Positions 1-8,769 of a stretch of DNA of 64,000 bases are shown piece by piece. The first letter of the stretch is position 1. Each line of letters starts with the position of its first letter. The position numbers and the translations under genes were made by a program. This DNA comes from CALAEC01 sp050692915. GTDB taxonomy: Bacteria; Actinomycetota; UBA4738; CALAEC01. The notes below the pieces were generated by a model, which saw nothing but the letters and a program-made list of their open reading frames with translations, searched no databases and was not told the origin of the DNA. The DNA is taken from assembly GCA_050692915.1 (NCBI GenBank), contig JBOGVU010000002.1, forward strand, positions 1 to 64,000, in the 5' to 3' direction.

Positions 1-1
1 G

Positions 2-1555
2 GTCCTTTTGGCCTCGGCCGGGTTCCCGGACGAGATCGAGGACCCCTCGGCACCACCCGCCGTCCTCCGAGGGGTCTTCCTCCGGTTCCTGCAGGGAGAG
101 GACACGGTCGGCCGGGCCATGGAGCTCGGCGGAGCCGATCACTTCGCGGCCCTGGCTCCGCTCCGTCAGGCGGTGGAGCGGCCCGTGGGGATCCTGGTGG
201 TTGCCGAGCCCGCCGGGGTGCTGACGGCCACCCAGCGCGCCGTGAACGAGGTGCTGTTCCTGGTCGCGGTGGCCGTGATGGGCCTGGCCTTCTTGGTGGC
301 GCTGGCCGCCGCCCGGCGGATCACCCGGCCGCTCTCATCGCTGACCGAGGCGGCCCGGCGGGTCCAGGCCGGCGACCTCGAGACGAAGGCCGAGGTGCGG
401 GGGGAGGACGAGGTGGCAGACCTCTCCGTGGCCTTCAACCGGATGACGGGGTCGGTGTCCGCCATGACCGAGGAGCTCCGGGTCGCCGCCGACGAGCAGT
501 CCCGCCTGCGGGCCCGTCTGGAGACGGTGCTCGATTCCATGGGGGACGGCCTCCTGGCGGTGGACATCGATGGCACGGTGTCGACCTCGAACCCAGCCGC
601 CGCTGCCATCCTGGGCCGGTCGCGAGGTGAGATCGCAGGCTTGCCGCTCCGCGATGCTCTTCCGGGGCGGGACGCCTCCGGCCGGTCCCTGGAGGAGCTC
701 GAGTGGTCGCCGGAGGGGCTGGCCTTCGTCGACCGCCCCGGCGACCAGGTCCCCGTGGCGATCTCCTCCGCGCCGCTCCGCGACGCCGGCGGCGCCCGGA
801 TCGGCCGGGTGTACGTTCTCCGCGACATGTCGCTCGAGTACCAGGTTGAGCGGATGAAGCGGGAGTTCCTCTCCAACGTCTCCCACGAGCTCCGGACGCC
901 GCTGACGCCGATCATCGGGTACTCGGAGCTCATGATGAAGCGCGACCTCCCCGGGGAGCAGTCGCGGGAGTTCGCGGCCAGCATCCTGGAGTCGGCGCGC
1001 CGTCTGGAGCGCATCGTCGCCATGCTGGTCGACTTCTCCGCGATCGAGGCCGGCAGGCTGCCGATGGCGACCGAGCCGCTCGAGGTCGGGGCGGTGCTCG
1101 ACGAGGCCGTGGGGGCGTGGCGGCGCCGGTCCGAGCAGCACGACTTCGAGATCGACGTGCCCGCCCTCGTCCCCGCCGCGCAGGTCAACCCCTCACTGTT
1201 CCGCCGGATGCTGGACGAGCTCGTCGACAACGCAGTGAAGTACTCGCCCGATGGCGGGACGGTCCGAATCGCGGTGGCCTCCCGGAACTCGAACGATCGG
1301 CCTATGCTTCGGATCGAGGTGTCCGACGAAGGGATCGGCATCGAGCCCGGCGACCTGGCCGGCATCTTCGAGGGCTTCAGCCAGGTCGACGCGTCCGACA
1401 CCAGGTCGTTCGGCGGCCTCGGCCTCGGCCTCACGTTCGTGAAGCGTCTGGCCGAGGCGCAAGGTGGCACCGTGGCGGCGGAGAGCTCGCCGGGCCGCGG
1501 ATCGAGCTTCAGCTTCACCGTCCCCGCGACCGATACCCCAGGAGGGAACTCCTGA
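2..1555 (+). CDS. Sensor histidine kinase (HAMP-PAS-HisKA-HATPase), 5' end outside window
   Basis: Membrane sensor kinase, open at the window edge, so its N-terminus is missing. The order is: end of an extracytoplasmic sensor region, a transmembrane helix (about residues 80-100 of the visible part), a HAMP linker, a PAS domain (about 175-275), and a HisKA dimerisation helix with the phospho-acceptor His in SNVSHELRTP (His codon at 884-886). The HATPase_c domain has an N box (ELVDNAVKYSPDGG) and G boxes (DEGIGI, GGLGLGL). It would autophosphorylate and pass phosphate to a response regulator, which is probably encoded upstream. It ends 2 nt before the downstream lipoprotein gene, so the two are likely co-transcribed. 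The ligand is unknown. Confidence 0.9.
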   Translation, partial: VLLASAGFPDEIEDPSAPPAVLRGVFLRFLQGEDTVGRAMELGGADHFAALAPLRQAVERPVGILVVAEPAGVLTATQRAVNEVLFLVAVAVMGLAFLVALAAARRITRPLSSLTEAARRVQAGDLETKAEVRGEDEVADLSVAFNRMTGSVSAMTEELRVAADEQSRLRARLETVLDSMGDGLLAVDIDGTVSTSNPAAAAILGRSRGEIAGLPLRDALPGRDASGRSLEELEWSPEGLAFVDRPGDQVPVAISSAPLRDAGGARIGRVYVLRDMSLEYQVERMKREFLSNVSHELRTPLTPIIGYSELMMKRDLPGEQSREFAASILESARRLERIVAMLVDFSAIEAGRLPMATEPLEVGAVLDEAVGAWRRRSEQHDFEIDVPALVPAAQVNPSLFRRMLDELVDNAVKYSPDGGTVRIAVASRNSNDRPMLRIEVSDEGIGIEPGDLAGIFEGFSQVDASDTRSFGGLGLGLTFVKRLAEAQGGTVAAESSPGRGSSFSFTVPATDTPGGNS

Positions 1556-1557
1556 CG

Positions 1558-2766
1558 ATGCGACGGACGGCGGCGGTCGTGGTCGCGGCCCTGGCGGCCG
1601 CGGCCTGCGTCCGCACTTCGGCCGACGGGCCGGACGGCTTGCGGGTCGTGCCGCTGGGCGGCGACGTGCGGCTGGTGCAGGGCGGCGATCCCGTTCCGGT
1701 CGAGGGGACCGAGAGCCTGGTCCCGGGGGACGTGGTGATCACCGGCGCGGGCGGCCGGGCCCGGCTGGAGCTGGGGATCGGCCGAAGCGTTGAGCTCGCC
1801 CCCCGAGCCGCGGTCGAGGTCGGCGGGCTGGGCCTGGCCGAGGTGGTGGAGGGGAGCGTGCTGGCCCGAGCCGAGGACCCCGGCCTGTCGCTCCGGGCCG
1901 GCGACGCCGAGATCGAGGGCCGGGCGAGCGTGTTCCGGGTGGACCGCGGCTTCTCCGTGACGCTGGCTGTGTACCGCGGCGAGGCCGCCCTACCGGGCTC
2001 AGGGGTCCCGCCCGTGCAGGCGCTCCGCCAGCTCACGGTGGTGGCGGGCGGCTCGGTCCCCCGGGGGGCCCACCCACTCGTGGTGCGGCCCGACGACCCC
2101 TGGGACGCGCGCCTCTTGGGCCCGTTCATCGACCTGGGGCTGCGACTCGTGGACCTCCAGCGCGGCCTGGGCCGCCAGCTCCCTGCGGATCGTGGGCCTC
2201 TGGCGGTGGCGGAGATCCTGAGCCGGGAGTACTCCCCGTCGGCGGCGCGGGAGCTGGCGGACACGTCGCTGCCGGCGGCCGAGCGGGTGGTTGCGGCGGT
2301 TGTCTCCGAGGAGGTGGCCATCGCTGCCGGCCAGTCGCTCCTGGACGCGCTCGACGGCGTCCTCGACCTCCGCCTCGAGGGCGCCCACTGGATCGTGGTC
2401 CTGGCCCAGTGGGAGGTGCTGGGGACTGCCCTGTTCGAGGAGCTGAGCCACCTGTCCGGGCTGATCTCGCGGTTCGCCACTCCGCCGGGGCCGGGGGCCG
2501 CATCCGGCCCAGGCGGAGGTTCGGGTGGCGGCGCCGCCGGCGCGGGCGGCGGTGGGGGGTCGGGCGGCGGAAGCGGAGGTTCCGGGGGTTCCGGGGGTTC
2601 CGGGGGTTCCGGGGGTTCCGGGGGTTCGGGGGGTTCCGGGGGTTCGGGCGGCGGCGACTCGGGGGGCCAGGAGCCCCCGCCGCCCCAGGAGACCTGCTCC
2701 GACCCGGTGAACTGCCTGGTCGAGGACGTCGTCGATGTGATCGAGGACCCACCGCTCCTGCCGTAA
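1558..2766 (+). CDS. FecR-domain lipoprotein with Gly-Ser tail
   Basis: 402 aa. The N-terminus is a lipoprotein signal (hydrophobic stretch ending AAAAC, Cys17), so it is probably anchored outside the membrane. Residues about 35-160 resemble a FecR domain (LVPGDVVITGAGGRARLEL type), as found in bacterial surface or sigma-regulatory proteins. The middle is helical. The C-terminal quarter is a low-complexity Gly/Ser run encoded by 9-bp repeats, ending in a short acidic tail with two Cys. The start ATG lies 2 nt after the kinase stop, with GGAGGGAA upstream. The role is unknown; it may be a cell-surface partner of the kinase. Confidence 0.7.
   Translation: MRRTAAVVVAALAAAACVRTSADGPDGLRVVPLGGDVRLVQGGDPVPVEGTESLVPGDVVITGAGGRARLELGIGRSVELAPRAAVEVGGLGLAEVVEGSVLARAEDPGLSLRAGDAEIEGRASVFRVDRGFSVTLAVYRGEAALPGSGVPPVQALRQLTVVAGGSVPRGAHPLVVRPDDPWDARLLGPFIDLGLRLVDLQRGLGRQLPADRGPLAVAEILSREYSPSAARELADTSLPAAERVVAAVVSEEVAIAAGQSLLDALDGVLDLRLEGAHWIVVLAQWEVLGTALFEELSHLSGLISRFATPPGPGAASGPGGGSGGGAAGAGGGGGSGGGSGGSGGSGGSGGSGGSGGSGGSGGSGGGDSGGQEPPPPQETCSDPVNCLVEDVVDVIEDPPLLP
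2581..2643 (+). repeat. 9-bp coding minisatellite (Gly-Ser-Gly)
   Basis: Seven head-to-tail units of TCCGGGGGT, one with a C-to-G change, inside the lipoprotein gene. They encode (Ser-Gly-Gly)n. Such arrays change length by slippage, so the linker length may differ between strains. Confidence 0.85.
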
Positions 2767-2794
2767 CCCGAGCCGGTGGTAGGCTGACCCCGCT

Positions 2795-5626
2795 TTGGCG
2801 CGCACCGCCGCTTCGTTCGGGCAGGGCCGCCGCCGTCTTCTCCTCTGGCTCGGCCTGGGGGTCGTGGCGGTGGCCATCGTCTTCGGCGCGATCTCGGGCT
2901 TCTACATCGACGTCCTGTGGTTCCGCGAGGTCGGGTACTCGGACGTGTTCTGGACCCGGGTGTGGTCCCAGGTGCTCCTGGCGGTCCTGTTCGGCCTGGC
3001 CTTCTTCGTCCTCATGTACGTGAACCTGCTGATCGTTCGTCGGCTCCGGCCCCGGTACCGGGTCTACTCGCCGGAGGAGGAGGCGGTCGAGCGCTACCGG
3101 GCAGCGTTCGAGCCGTACGCCCGGTGGATCCTGCCCGGGGCGTCCCTGCTGTTCGCCGCGTTCGCGGCCGGCGGGGTGGCCGCGCAGTGGGAGTCGTTCC
3201 AGCTCTGGCGGGTCAGCGGCGAGATCTCGTTCGGGGTCCCCGACCCGCAGTTCGGTCGCGACGTGTCCTTCTACGTCTTCTCCCTGCCGTTCCAGCGGTT
3301 CGTGCAGGCGTGGCTGTTCGCCTCACTGGTGGTGATCACCGTGGTGGCGGCCGCCGGCCACTATCTGTGGGGCGGGATCCGGGTCCGCTCGGTGGGGGAG
3401 CGGGTGACGCCGCAGGTCAAGGCCCACCTGTCGGTGCTCCTCGGCCTGATCGTGCTGGTGAAGGCGTGGGGGTATCGCCTGGGCCAGTTCGACCTCCTGG
3501 TGTCCGAGCGAGGGGTGGTCACGGGGGCCTCGTACACCGACGTGAACGCCCACCTCCCGGCGCTTCGCCTCCTAGTGGTGATCGCCATCGTGTGCTCGGT
3601 CCTGTTCCTGGTGAACATCCGGTTCCGCGGCTGGGCCCTCCCGGCGCTCGGTATCGGTCTCCTGGCTCTGTCGTCGATCGTGGTGGGCGCGGTGTACCCG
3701 GCCTTCATCCAGCGCTTCCGGGTGGCGCCCCAGGAGCTCCAGCGGGAGCAGCAGTTCATCGAGCGGAACCTGGAGGCCACCCGGAGGGCGTTCGGGATCG
3801 ACGACGTGGACGTCAGGACGTATCCCGCGGTGCCCACGTTCACCCAGGAAGAGATCGAGGCGGCCCCCACCACCGTGGAGAACATCCGCCTGTGGAACCC
3901 CACCATCATCAGGAACTCGTTCCTTCAGCTCCAGCGGCTCCGCCCGTTCTACGAGTTCGAGGACGTGGACGTTGACCGGTACGTGGTGGACGGCGAGCGA
4001 CGGACCGTGATGATCGCGCCTCGGGAGATCGATCAGGAGAGCATCCCCGGCGGCGGCGCGACCTGGCAGAACCAGCATCTCTTCTACTCGCACGGGTACG
4101 GGGCGGCGGCCGGCCGGGTCGACCAGGTCACCGCCGAGGGGGCCCCGTCGTTCGTGCTCTCGGACATCCCGCCCTCGGGCCCTCTGGCCGGGGAGTTGGA
4201 GCAGCCCCGGATCTACTTCGAGGAGCAATCGGAGGTGCCATTCCTGGTGGTGGGCACCGACAGCGATGAGTTCGACTTCCCGATCGGGGAGCAGGGCAGC
4301 CAGGAGCTCAATCGGTACGACGGCCAGGGAGGTATCCCTGTCGAGGGGTTCCTGCGACGCCTGGCCTTCGCCTGGCGGTTCCGGGACGTGAACCTGTTGA
4401 TCTCCGGGCTGATCGACGCCGACAGCAGGATCCTGGTGAACATCGACCTCCCCAACCGGGTCGAGCGGATCGCCCCGTTCCTCTCCTACGACCACGACCC
4501 GTACATCGCGCTCGTGGACGGTCGCCTGGTGTGGATCTGGGACGCGTACACGACCAGCGACCGGTATCCGTATTCGGAGCAGTCGCTGATGCAGGACCTC
4601 ACTGGCAACACGACGCTGCCCGGTTCCGCGAACTACATCCGGAACTCGGTCAAGGTCGTCATCGACGCGTACGACGGCACCACCACCTTCCTGGTCGTGG
4701 ACGAGGAGGACCCGGTGATCCAGGCCTGGGACCGGGTGTTCCCGGACCTGCTCACCCCGGCCTCGGAGGCCTCGGCGTCCCTCCGAGAGCACTTCCGGTA
4801 CCCCGAGGACCTGTTCCGGATCCAGTCCGACCTGTACGCGAACTACCACGTCACGGATCCGGTCCAGTTCTACGCGAAGGGCGACTTCTGGACGGTCCCC
4901 GAGGTGGTGATCGACCCCACCCAGGAGGCCCTGACCCTGGAGCCCTACTACGTGCTCATGCCGCTCCCGGGGGAGCAGGAGGCCAAGTTCCTGCTGTTCA
5001 CGCCGTTCACGCCGGCCAACCGCCCCAACATGGCGTCGTGGCTCGCCGCGAACTCGGATCCCGAGGGGTACGGGGACCTCGTGGCCTTCGAGTTCGGCGG
5101 GCGGAACGTCATCGGCCCCGGGCAGGCCTCGGCGCTGATGCACCAGGACACCGAGGTGGCCCAGCAGACCACGCTGCTCGACCAGCAGGGCTCGAACGTG
5201 ATCTACGGCGACGTCCTGGTGATTCCGATCGGGGAGGGCTTCGTGTACGTCCAGCCGCTGTACACGGAATCCCAGCAGCAGGGCCTGGGGATCCCGGAGA
5301 TGAAGCGGGTCATCGTGGTGAACGGCCAGGACGTGACGATGCGGAACACCCTGCCGGAGGCGTTGGCGGCTGCCGTGGGGGCGGCCCCGCCGGAAGCCGA
5401 GCCCGGCGAGGAGCCGCCGCCGGGCGAGGAGCCCGTGGGCGACGTGGCCACGCTGCTGGCGGAGGCCCAGGAACACTTTGCCGCGGCCGAAGCCGCCCTC
5501 CTCGAGGGGAACCTGGCCACCTACCAGGCCGAGATCGAGGAAGCCGAGCGGCTGATCCAGGAGGCTGCCCAGGTGGCGGGCGTGTCGCCGCCGGCCTCCG
5601 AGCCCGAGGAGTCCCCAGCGGGCTGA
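2795..5626 (+). CDS. UPF0182 family membrane protein
   Basis: 943 aa, TTG start (MARTAASFGQG). Matches the UPF0182 (COG1615) family of actinobacteria and cyanobacteria in length and layout. An N-terminal block of about seven transmembrane segments (residues 15-310) is followed by a large extracytoplasmic domain rich in family-type sequence (NPTIIRNSFLQLQRLRPFYEF, YDHDPYIALVDGRLVWIWDAYT). The tail is acidic, Pro/Glu-rich and probably coiled-coil. The family's function is not established. The gene closes the core segment on the left of the island; its stop lies 39 nt before the tRNA-fMet gene. Confidence 0.9.
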   Translation: MARTAASFGQGRRRLLLWLGLGVVAVAIVFGAISGFYIDVLWFREVGYSDVFWTRVWSQVLLAVLFGLAFFVLMYVNLLIVRRLRPRYRVYSPEEEAVERYRAAFEPYARWILPGASLLFAAFAAGGVAAQWESFQLWRVSGEISFGVPDPQFGRDVSFYVFSLPFQRFVQAWLFASLVVITVVAAAGHYLWGGIRVRSVGERVTPQVKAHLSVLLGLIVLVKAWGYRLGQFDLLVSERGVVTGASYTDVNAHLPALRLLVVIAIVCSVLFLVNIRFRGWALPALGIGLLALSSIVVGAVYPAFIQRFRVAPQELQREQQFIERNLEATRRAFGIDDVDVRTYPAVPTFTQEEIEAAPTTVENIRLWNPTIIRNSFLQLQRLRPFYEFEDVDVDRYVVDGERRTVMIAPREIDQESIPGGGATWQNQHLFYSHGYGAAAGRVDQVTAEGAPSFVLSDIPPSGPLAGELEQPRIYFEEQSEVPFLVVGTDSDEFDFPIGEQGSQELNRYDGQGGIPVEGFLRRLAFAWRFRDVNLLISGLIDADSRILVNIDLPNRVERIAPFLSYDHDPYIALVDGRLVWIWDAYTTSDRYPYSEQSLMQDLTGNTTLPGSANYIRNSVKVVIDAYDGTTTFLVVDEEDPVIQAWDRVFPDLLTPASEASASLREHFRYPEDLFRIQSDLYANYHVTDPVQFYAKGDFWTVPEVVIDPTQEALTLEPYYVLMPLPGEQEAKFLLFTPFTPANRPNMASWLAANSDPEGYGDLVAFEFGGRNVIGPGQASALMHQDTEVAQQTTLLDQQGSNVIYGDVLVIPIGEGFVYVQPLYTESQQQGLGIPEMKRVIVVNGQDVTMRNTLPEALAAAVGAAPPEAEPGEEPPPGEEPVGDVATLLAEAQEHFAAAEAALLEGNLATYQAEIEEAERLIQEAAQVAGVSPPASEPEESPAG

Positions 5627-5631
5627 CCCGG

Positions 5632-5660
5632 TTGTCGGGAGGCCGGGGCGTTGCTACCAT
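5632..5660 (+). promoter_or_regulatory. Promoter of tRNA-fMet
   Basis: TTGTCG at 5632-5637, a 17-bp spacer and TACCAT at 5655-5660. The mature tRNA begins at 5666, about where transcription would start. Confidence 0.6.
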
Positions 5661-5665
5661 GGTTG

Positions 5666-5739
5666 CGCGCGGTGGAGCAGTCTGGTAGCTCGCTGGGCTC
5701 ATAACCCAGAGGTCGCTGGTTCAAATCCAGCCCGCGCAA
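5666..5739 (+). tRNA. Initiator tRNA-fMet (CAT); integration target of the island
   Basis: 74-nt cloverleaf. The acceptor stem is CGCGCGG/CCGCGCA with the C1-A72 mismatch typical of bacterial initiator tRNA. The anticodon stem CTGGG/CCCAG has the three consecutive G-C pairs of initiators, and the loop CTCATAA has anticodon CAT. The T arm is GCTGG-TTCAAAT-CCAGC, the discriminator is A, and CCA is not encoded. Positions 5698-5739, from the anticodon loop to the 3' end, are the sequence repeated at seven downstream att copies. The functional gene therefore carries the 3' half supplied by the most recent insertion. Confidence 0.97.
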
Positions 5740-5742
5740 CGA
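5698..5742 (+). repeat. att core copy 1 (within tRNA-fMet; attL of M1)
   Basis: Reference copy of the repeated core, beginning CTCATAACCCAGAGG and ending CCCGCGCAAC plus GA. Its left edge coincides exactly with base 32 of the tRNA, the first anticodon-loop base. Upstream of that base the copies share no sequence. Confidence 0.95.
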
Positions 5743-5767
5743 GCGAAACCGCAGGTAGAAGGCCTAA

Positions 5768-5821
5768 AGGCGGCCCCCGGAACCCGGGAGCCGCCTCTTT
5801 TTGTGTCTAATTTGTGTCTAA
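5768..5821 (+). terminator. Left end L1: terminator hairpin plus arm repeats
   Basis: A GC-rich stem-loop (AGGCGGC...GCCGCCT, about 5768-5796) followed by a T run suits termination of the tRNA transcript. Directly after it are TTGTGTCTAA at 5801-5810 and 5812-5821, an 11-bp-spaced pair like the arm-type sites bound by tyrosine integrases. The first arm lies about 61 bp from the core end, the same distance as at L5, L6 and L8. Confidence 0.8.
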
Positions 5822-5834
5822 ATTCGCGCGGGGG

Positions 5835-6482
5835 TCACAGCGGCTCGAGCTTCGGGCCAGCGCGCTCGGCTACATAGCGTTCCTCGCCGAGCGACCAACG
5901 GCTTCCGCAGCAATTGCAGTAAGAGCCTGAGGTTCCTCTCGCTGCCTGCAGCTGGGTGTCGGGACACGCCGGGCACAGGCCCTGCGTAAGGGCCCACGCG
6001 AGGCGGCAGAAGAAGTCGTTGGTCTCGACCCAGTGGTCGAGCCAGAAGCTCTTGGCGAAGCGTTTCGGTGTGTCCCGACGGAAGCCGGTCTGCTTCAGCG
6101 CGAGGTCGAGGCGAGTGGCCACGATGAGGGCCCCCGGCTCCTCGAGGGTGTAGTGGTACGGATGAGAGCCCGTCCGTCTCGGTGGACGGAATCGGGTCAC
6201 CAGGTCCAGTTCGAACAGGGAGAGGAGACGCCTGCTGGCCACGCGGTAGCAGTTGAAGTGGAGGTCCCTGATCTGGCGGGTGGTGAGGACCCTGTGCTCG
6301 TACAGATCGAAGAGGATCTCGATGTCTCTCTCCTGAATCCTGTGGGCGTAGGTGAGGATCTGCGAGCCCCGGGAGCGGGAGCGAAGCGGAACGCGACTGG
6401 GGCGAGCAGCCCTGGTACCGGCTGGACCACCCAGGGGGCCTCCTCGCCTACGCCGACGCGGCCCAAGGGGTGGTCCCGTCAT
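5835..6482 (-). pseudogene. Truncated replication-relaxation protein
   Basis: The open frame is 215 aa, but only the part from about residue 43 (ILTYAHRIQERDIEIL) looks genuine. It resembles the N-terminal half of actinobacterial replication-relaxation proteins: winged-helix-like region LTTRQIRDLHF, then GSHPYHYTLEEPGALIVA and HWVETNDFF. The first 42 residues are Arg/Pro-rich and overlap the redoxin gene, which suggests a deletion junction near 6360 that removed the true start. The C-terminus holds CxxC pairs (CPAC, CNCC) and stops 14 bp inside the left arm repeats. These proteins are usual on conjugative or integrative elements, so this is probably a relic of M1's own mobility module. Confidence 0.65.
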
Positions 6483-6981
6483 GGGAGGACCTCCGGGCGG
6501 ACTGGCCCCGCTCCGGGGGCGGCCAGTGCGAGACCCCGCACTCGGGGCACTGCAGCGCGAGGTGCGTGGCGGCTGCCGCCACCTCCCCGGCCCTTGGGAA
6601 CCGGTGGCCCGGGGCGGGGAAGGACGAGGAGGCCGCCCCGTATCGGTCGACGATCACGATCACCGGCAGCTCGTGGGCCTCCCCCAGGAGCCTCCGGCTC
6701 CCCGTCCGGTCCGGATCCAGGAGCACCGGGACCGCGAGCGCTTCCTCTTCCGACAGAACGGCTCGCGCCAGGGCGCCCGCCCAGTCCAGATCACGCGTCA
6801 CCGTGGCGAGATCTTCCGCGAACGCGCGGCAGGCGGCGCACCGTTCGTGCAGGAACGCGAGCACAAGAGCGACCCGCTGGCGGAATCCCCAGAGGCTGAC
6901 CGGCGTATGCGAGTCGGGATCGACGAAGGAGACGCCCGGGACCACCCGACCCTCCTCCAGGGCGGTGCCGGAGAGCGTCAT
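6448..6981 (-). CDS. Thioredoxin-fold redoxin
   Basis: 177 aa with a peroxiredoxin/TlpA-like layout: VVPGVSFVDPDSHTPVSLW, then a hydrophobic strand LVLAFLHERCAACRAF carrying the CxxC active site (CAAC). A later strand, ELPVIVIVDRYG, ends before the cis-Pro region normal for the fold. No signal peptide is visible, so it is likely cytoplasmic. It lies 31 nt downstream of the SufR-like regulator on the same strand and probably shares its transcript. Expected role: disulfide or peroxide chemistry linked to the divergent redox operon. The C-terminus (residue 140 on) also has a Cys pair (CPEC) and may be altered by the junction with the replication-relaxation remnant. Confidence 0.7.
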   Translation of the reverse strand: MTLSGTALEEGRVVPGVSFVDPDSHTPVSLWGFRQRVALVLAFLHERCAACRAFAEDLATVTRDLDWAGALARAVLSEEEALAVPVLLDPDRTGSRRLLGEAHELPVIVIVDRYGAASSSFPAPGHRFPRAGEVAAAATHLALQCPECGVSHWPPPERGQSARRSSHDGTTPWAASA

Positions 6982-7012
6982 CGGGCTGCTCGCGGAGGGA
7001 CGGGACGCCGCT

Positions 7013-7702
7013 TCACCTGAGCACCACGCAGCACTCGCCGGGCGTCGGCTCCAGGGCGACCTCCACCGTCTCGTTCCCGAGACCCCGGACCAGCCCGTCG
7101 ATGAACGCGCGGTTCATCGCGCACACGAGCTCCGGGGCCTGGCGGGCCAGCACGTGGAACGGGCAGTTGTAGAGGCGGATCCCCTGGCCCTGCTGGCGGT
7201 ACGGCTCGTAGCCGGCGTCCCGAAGCACGTCCTCGGTGACCGAGAGGGCCCGCTCCTTGCCCGGGGGCCGCAGACCGAGCTCGCGCCGCACCTTCTCGCC
7301 CAGGGAGACACCCTCGTCGCGAGCCACCCTCGTGGCCGACTCGCGGGCCGACTCGTCCGACCTCTCGTCCTTGATGGCGCGGACGAGCAGTCCCCCCACG
7401 AAGTCGTAGTGACGTTCGGGGATCGAGATGTCGATCTCCAGCTCGGAGGGCTCGTAGAGCTTGGACGTCCGCCCGGCCCCCGGACCTCCCCGTCCCGACG
7501 GCCGACCGTACTCGAATCGGAGCAGCCCGCGCTCTAGCAGCTTGTCGAGGTGGAAGGCGGCCAGCTTGCGGGAGATCCCCGCCGAGGCGGCGGCCTCCTC
7601 GCGGCTGACGGGGCGACGGGCCGATCGGACGAACAGGTAGAGCCTGCGCCGAAGGTCGTCCTCAAGGGCTGCTGCCGCGCCCGTGGTCTCGGTGTCCCGC
7701 AT
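7013..7702 (-). CDS. SufR-like HTH transcriptional regulator (COG2345)
   Basis: 229 aa. The N-terminal winged helix (residues about 15-75: RRPVSREEAAASAGISRKLA) fits the DeoR/ArsR-like fold of COG2345. The C-terminal half has a Cys pattern, YNCPFH...ELVCAMN...PGECCVV, like the cysteines that hold an Fe-S cluster in SufR-type regulators. It may sense iron-sulfur or redox status. It is transcribed away from the redox operon; the 7703-7871 region between them contains a good promoter, so control of that operon is a natural inference. The start ATG at 7702 is the only one that keeps the full winged helix. Confidence 0.8.
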   Translation of the reverse strand: MRDTETTGAAAALEDDLRRRLYLFVRSARRPVSREEAAASAGISRKLAAFHLDKLLERGLLRFEYGRPSGRGGPGAGRTSKLYEPSELEIDISIPERHYDFVGGLLVRAIKDERSDESARESATRVARDEGVSLGEKVRRELGLRPPGKERALSVTEDVLRDAGYEPYRQQGQGIRLYNCPFHVLARQAPELVCAMNRAFIDGLVRGLGNETVEVALEPTPGECCVVLR

Positions 7703-7792
7703 ACCCGGATTCTAACACCAGTACTCGGCGGCCCAACCCCGGTTTCCTTCGTGAGCTCATCGGTTCTGCCCGCGATATTTGGCGAAACGGGG

Positions 7793-7821
7793 TTGACCGA
7801 ACCGACGGCGAGGGGTAGGGT
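7793..7821 (+). promoter_or_regulatory. Promoter of the M1 redox operon
   Basis: TTGACC at 7793-7798, a 17-bp spacer and TAGGGT at 7816-7821, in the divergent region between the SufR-like gene and the MCxxCGC gene. The start codon of the first small gene is 50 bp downstream. Confidence 0.6.
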
Positions 7822-7871
7822 GCAGTCTAAGACCAATGCCTATGGGCGTTAGAAGGACGAGGTGGTAGGGG

Positions 7872-7967
7872 ATGTGCGTCGAGTGCGGGTGCGAGGTTCC
7901 GGCCTCGGGCGAGGAGCCGCGGGGCGAGCGGACGACCGAGGGCTCCGAGGAGCCCGAGGCGGCGTAG
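7872..7967 (+). CDS. MCxxCGC microprotein (31 aa)
   Basis: Tiny ORF: ATG, then CVECGCEVPASG, then an acidic tail ending EEPEAA. A purine-rich GGTGGTAGGGG precedes the ATG. The N-terminal MCxxCGC motif is the same as in the 68-aa protein at the far end of the operon, and resembles the N-terminal metal motif of the hydrogenase nickel protein HypB. It is therefore a candidate metal-binding peptide. It is the first gene after the promoter. The evidence is the motif match and position only. Confidence 0.5.
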   Translation: MCVECGCEVPASGEEPRGERTTEGSEEPEAA

Positions 7968-8013
7968 CAGCGATCCGGTGCTGCCCGCGGGCAGCCGACC
8001 GAGAGGAGCAGAG

Positions 8014-8769
8014 ATGAAGGCACCGAAGGCACCCGCCCGACGGGCTCGCCGACGGCCTCATCGCCCAGCTCCCGGAGCGGTTCTGATCATGGCGACGGCG
8101 AGACCGGAGGCTCCCTACACCCCCTCTCGGACCGAGGCCGTGCGGTTCCTCCGGTCTCCCCTCCCCGTGGCGGTGGCCCTCGCGTCGCTGATGGCGGGGG
8201 GCATCCACCTGGGAGCCGCGGACGTCCATCTCGAGGAGTGGCCGCTCTCCTCGGCGTTCTTCCTGACGGCCGGAGCGGCGCAGGCGGCGTGGGCCGCCTT
8301 GGTCCTGGATCGGCCGAGAAGGAGGCTTCTGGTCGCGGGTATGGCCGCGAACGGTCTCGTCGCTCTCGTATGGGTCGCCTCCCGAACCACGGGCCTTCCC
8401 ATCGGGCCCCATCCGTGGGAGCCCGAGGCGGTGGGCGTGGCCGACGCGCTGGCCTCGGCGTTCGAGGTCGTCTCCGTGGTCGGTGCCGCCGCGCTCCTCG
8501 GCGGAAGGCGAACGGCCGGTGGCGCGGGCGCGCCAAGCCGTTCCCTTCCTCCCGCGCTGTCCGCGAGCTTCGGGGTGCTCGCGGCGACGGTGGCTGCCGC
8601 GGCGTGGGCTCCCCTCATCGCCGCCGGCCACCACGGGGAGGCGGCGGCCCACGCCTCCCTCTCCCACCTCGTCGCGCTCGGGGCCATGGTCGCCTCGGTG
8701 GTCGCGGTCGCGAGCGCGGCGATCCGGTTCCGGCCACCCGGCCGGCTGACAGAAAGGAGATCGGCATGA
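8014..8769 (+). CDS. Multi-pass membrane protein, unknown function
   Basis: 251 aa, start ATG with GAGAGGAG upstream. After a basic N-terminus there are about six hydrophobic segments (for example PVAVALASLMAGGIHL, LLVAGMAANGLVALVWV, LVALGAMVASVVAVASA). His residues are scattered at membrane edges (GGIHLG, AAGHHGEAAAH), which could bind a metal or haem. No family recognised. It overlaps the next gene by 4 nt (ATGA-like), so translation is probably coupled. Context suggests part of a membrane redox system. Confidence 0.7.
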   Translation: MKAPKAPARRARRRPHRPAPGAVLIMATARPEAPYTPSRTEAVRFLRSPLPVAVALASLMAGGIHLGAADVHLEEWPLSSAFFLTAGAAQAAWAALVLDRPRRRLLVAGMAANGLVALVWVASRTTGLPIGPHPWEPEAVGVADALASAFEVVSVVGAAALLGGRRTAGGAGAPSRSLPPALSASFGVLAATVAAAAWAPLIAAGHHGEAAAHASLSHLVALGAMVASVVAVASAAIRFRPPGRLTERRSA

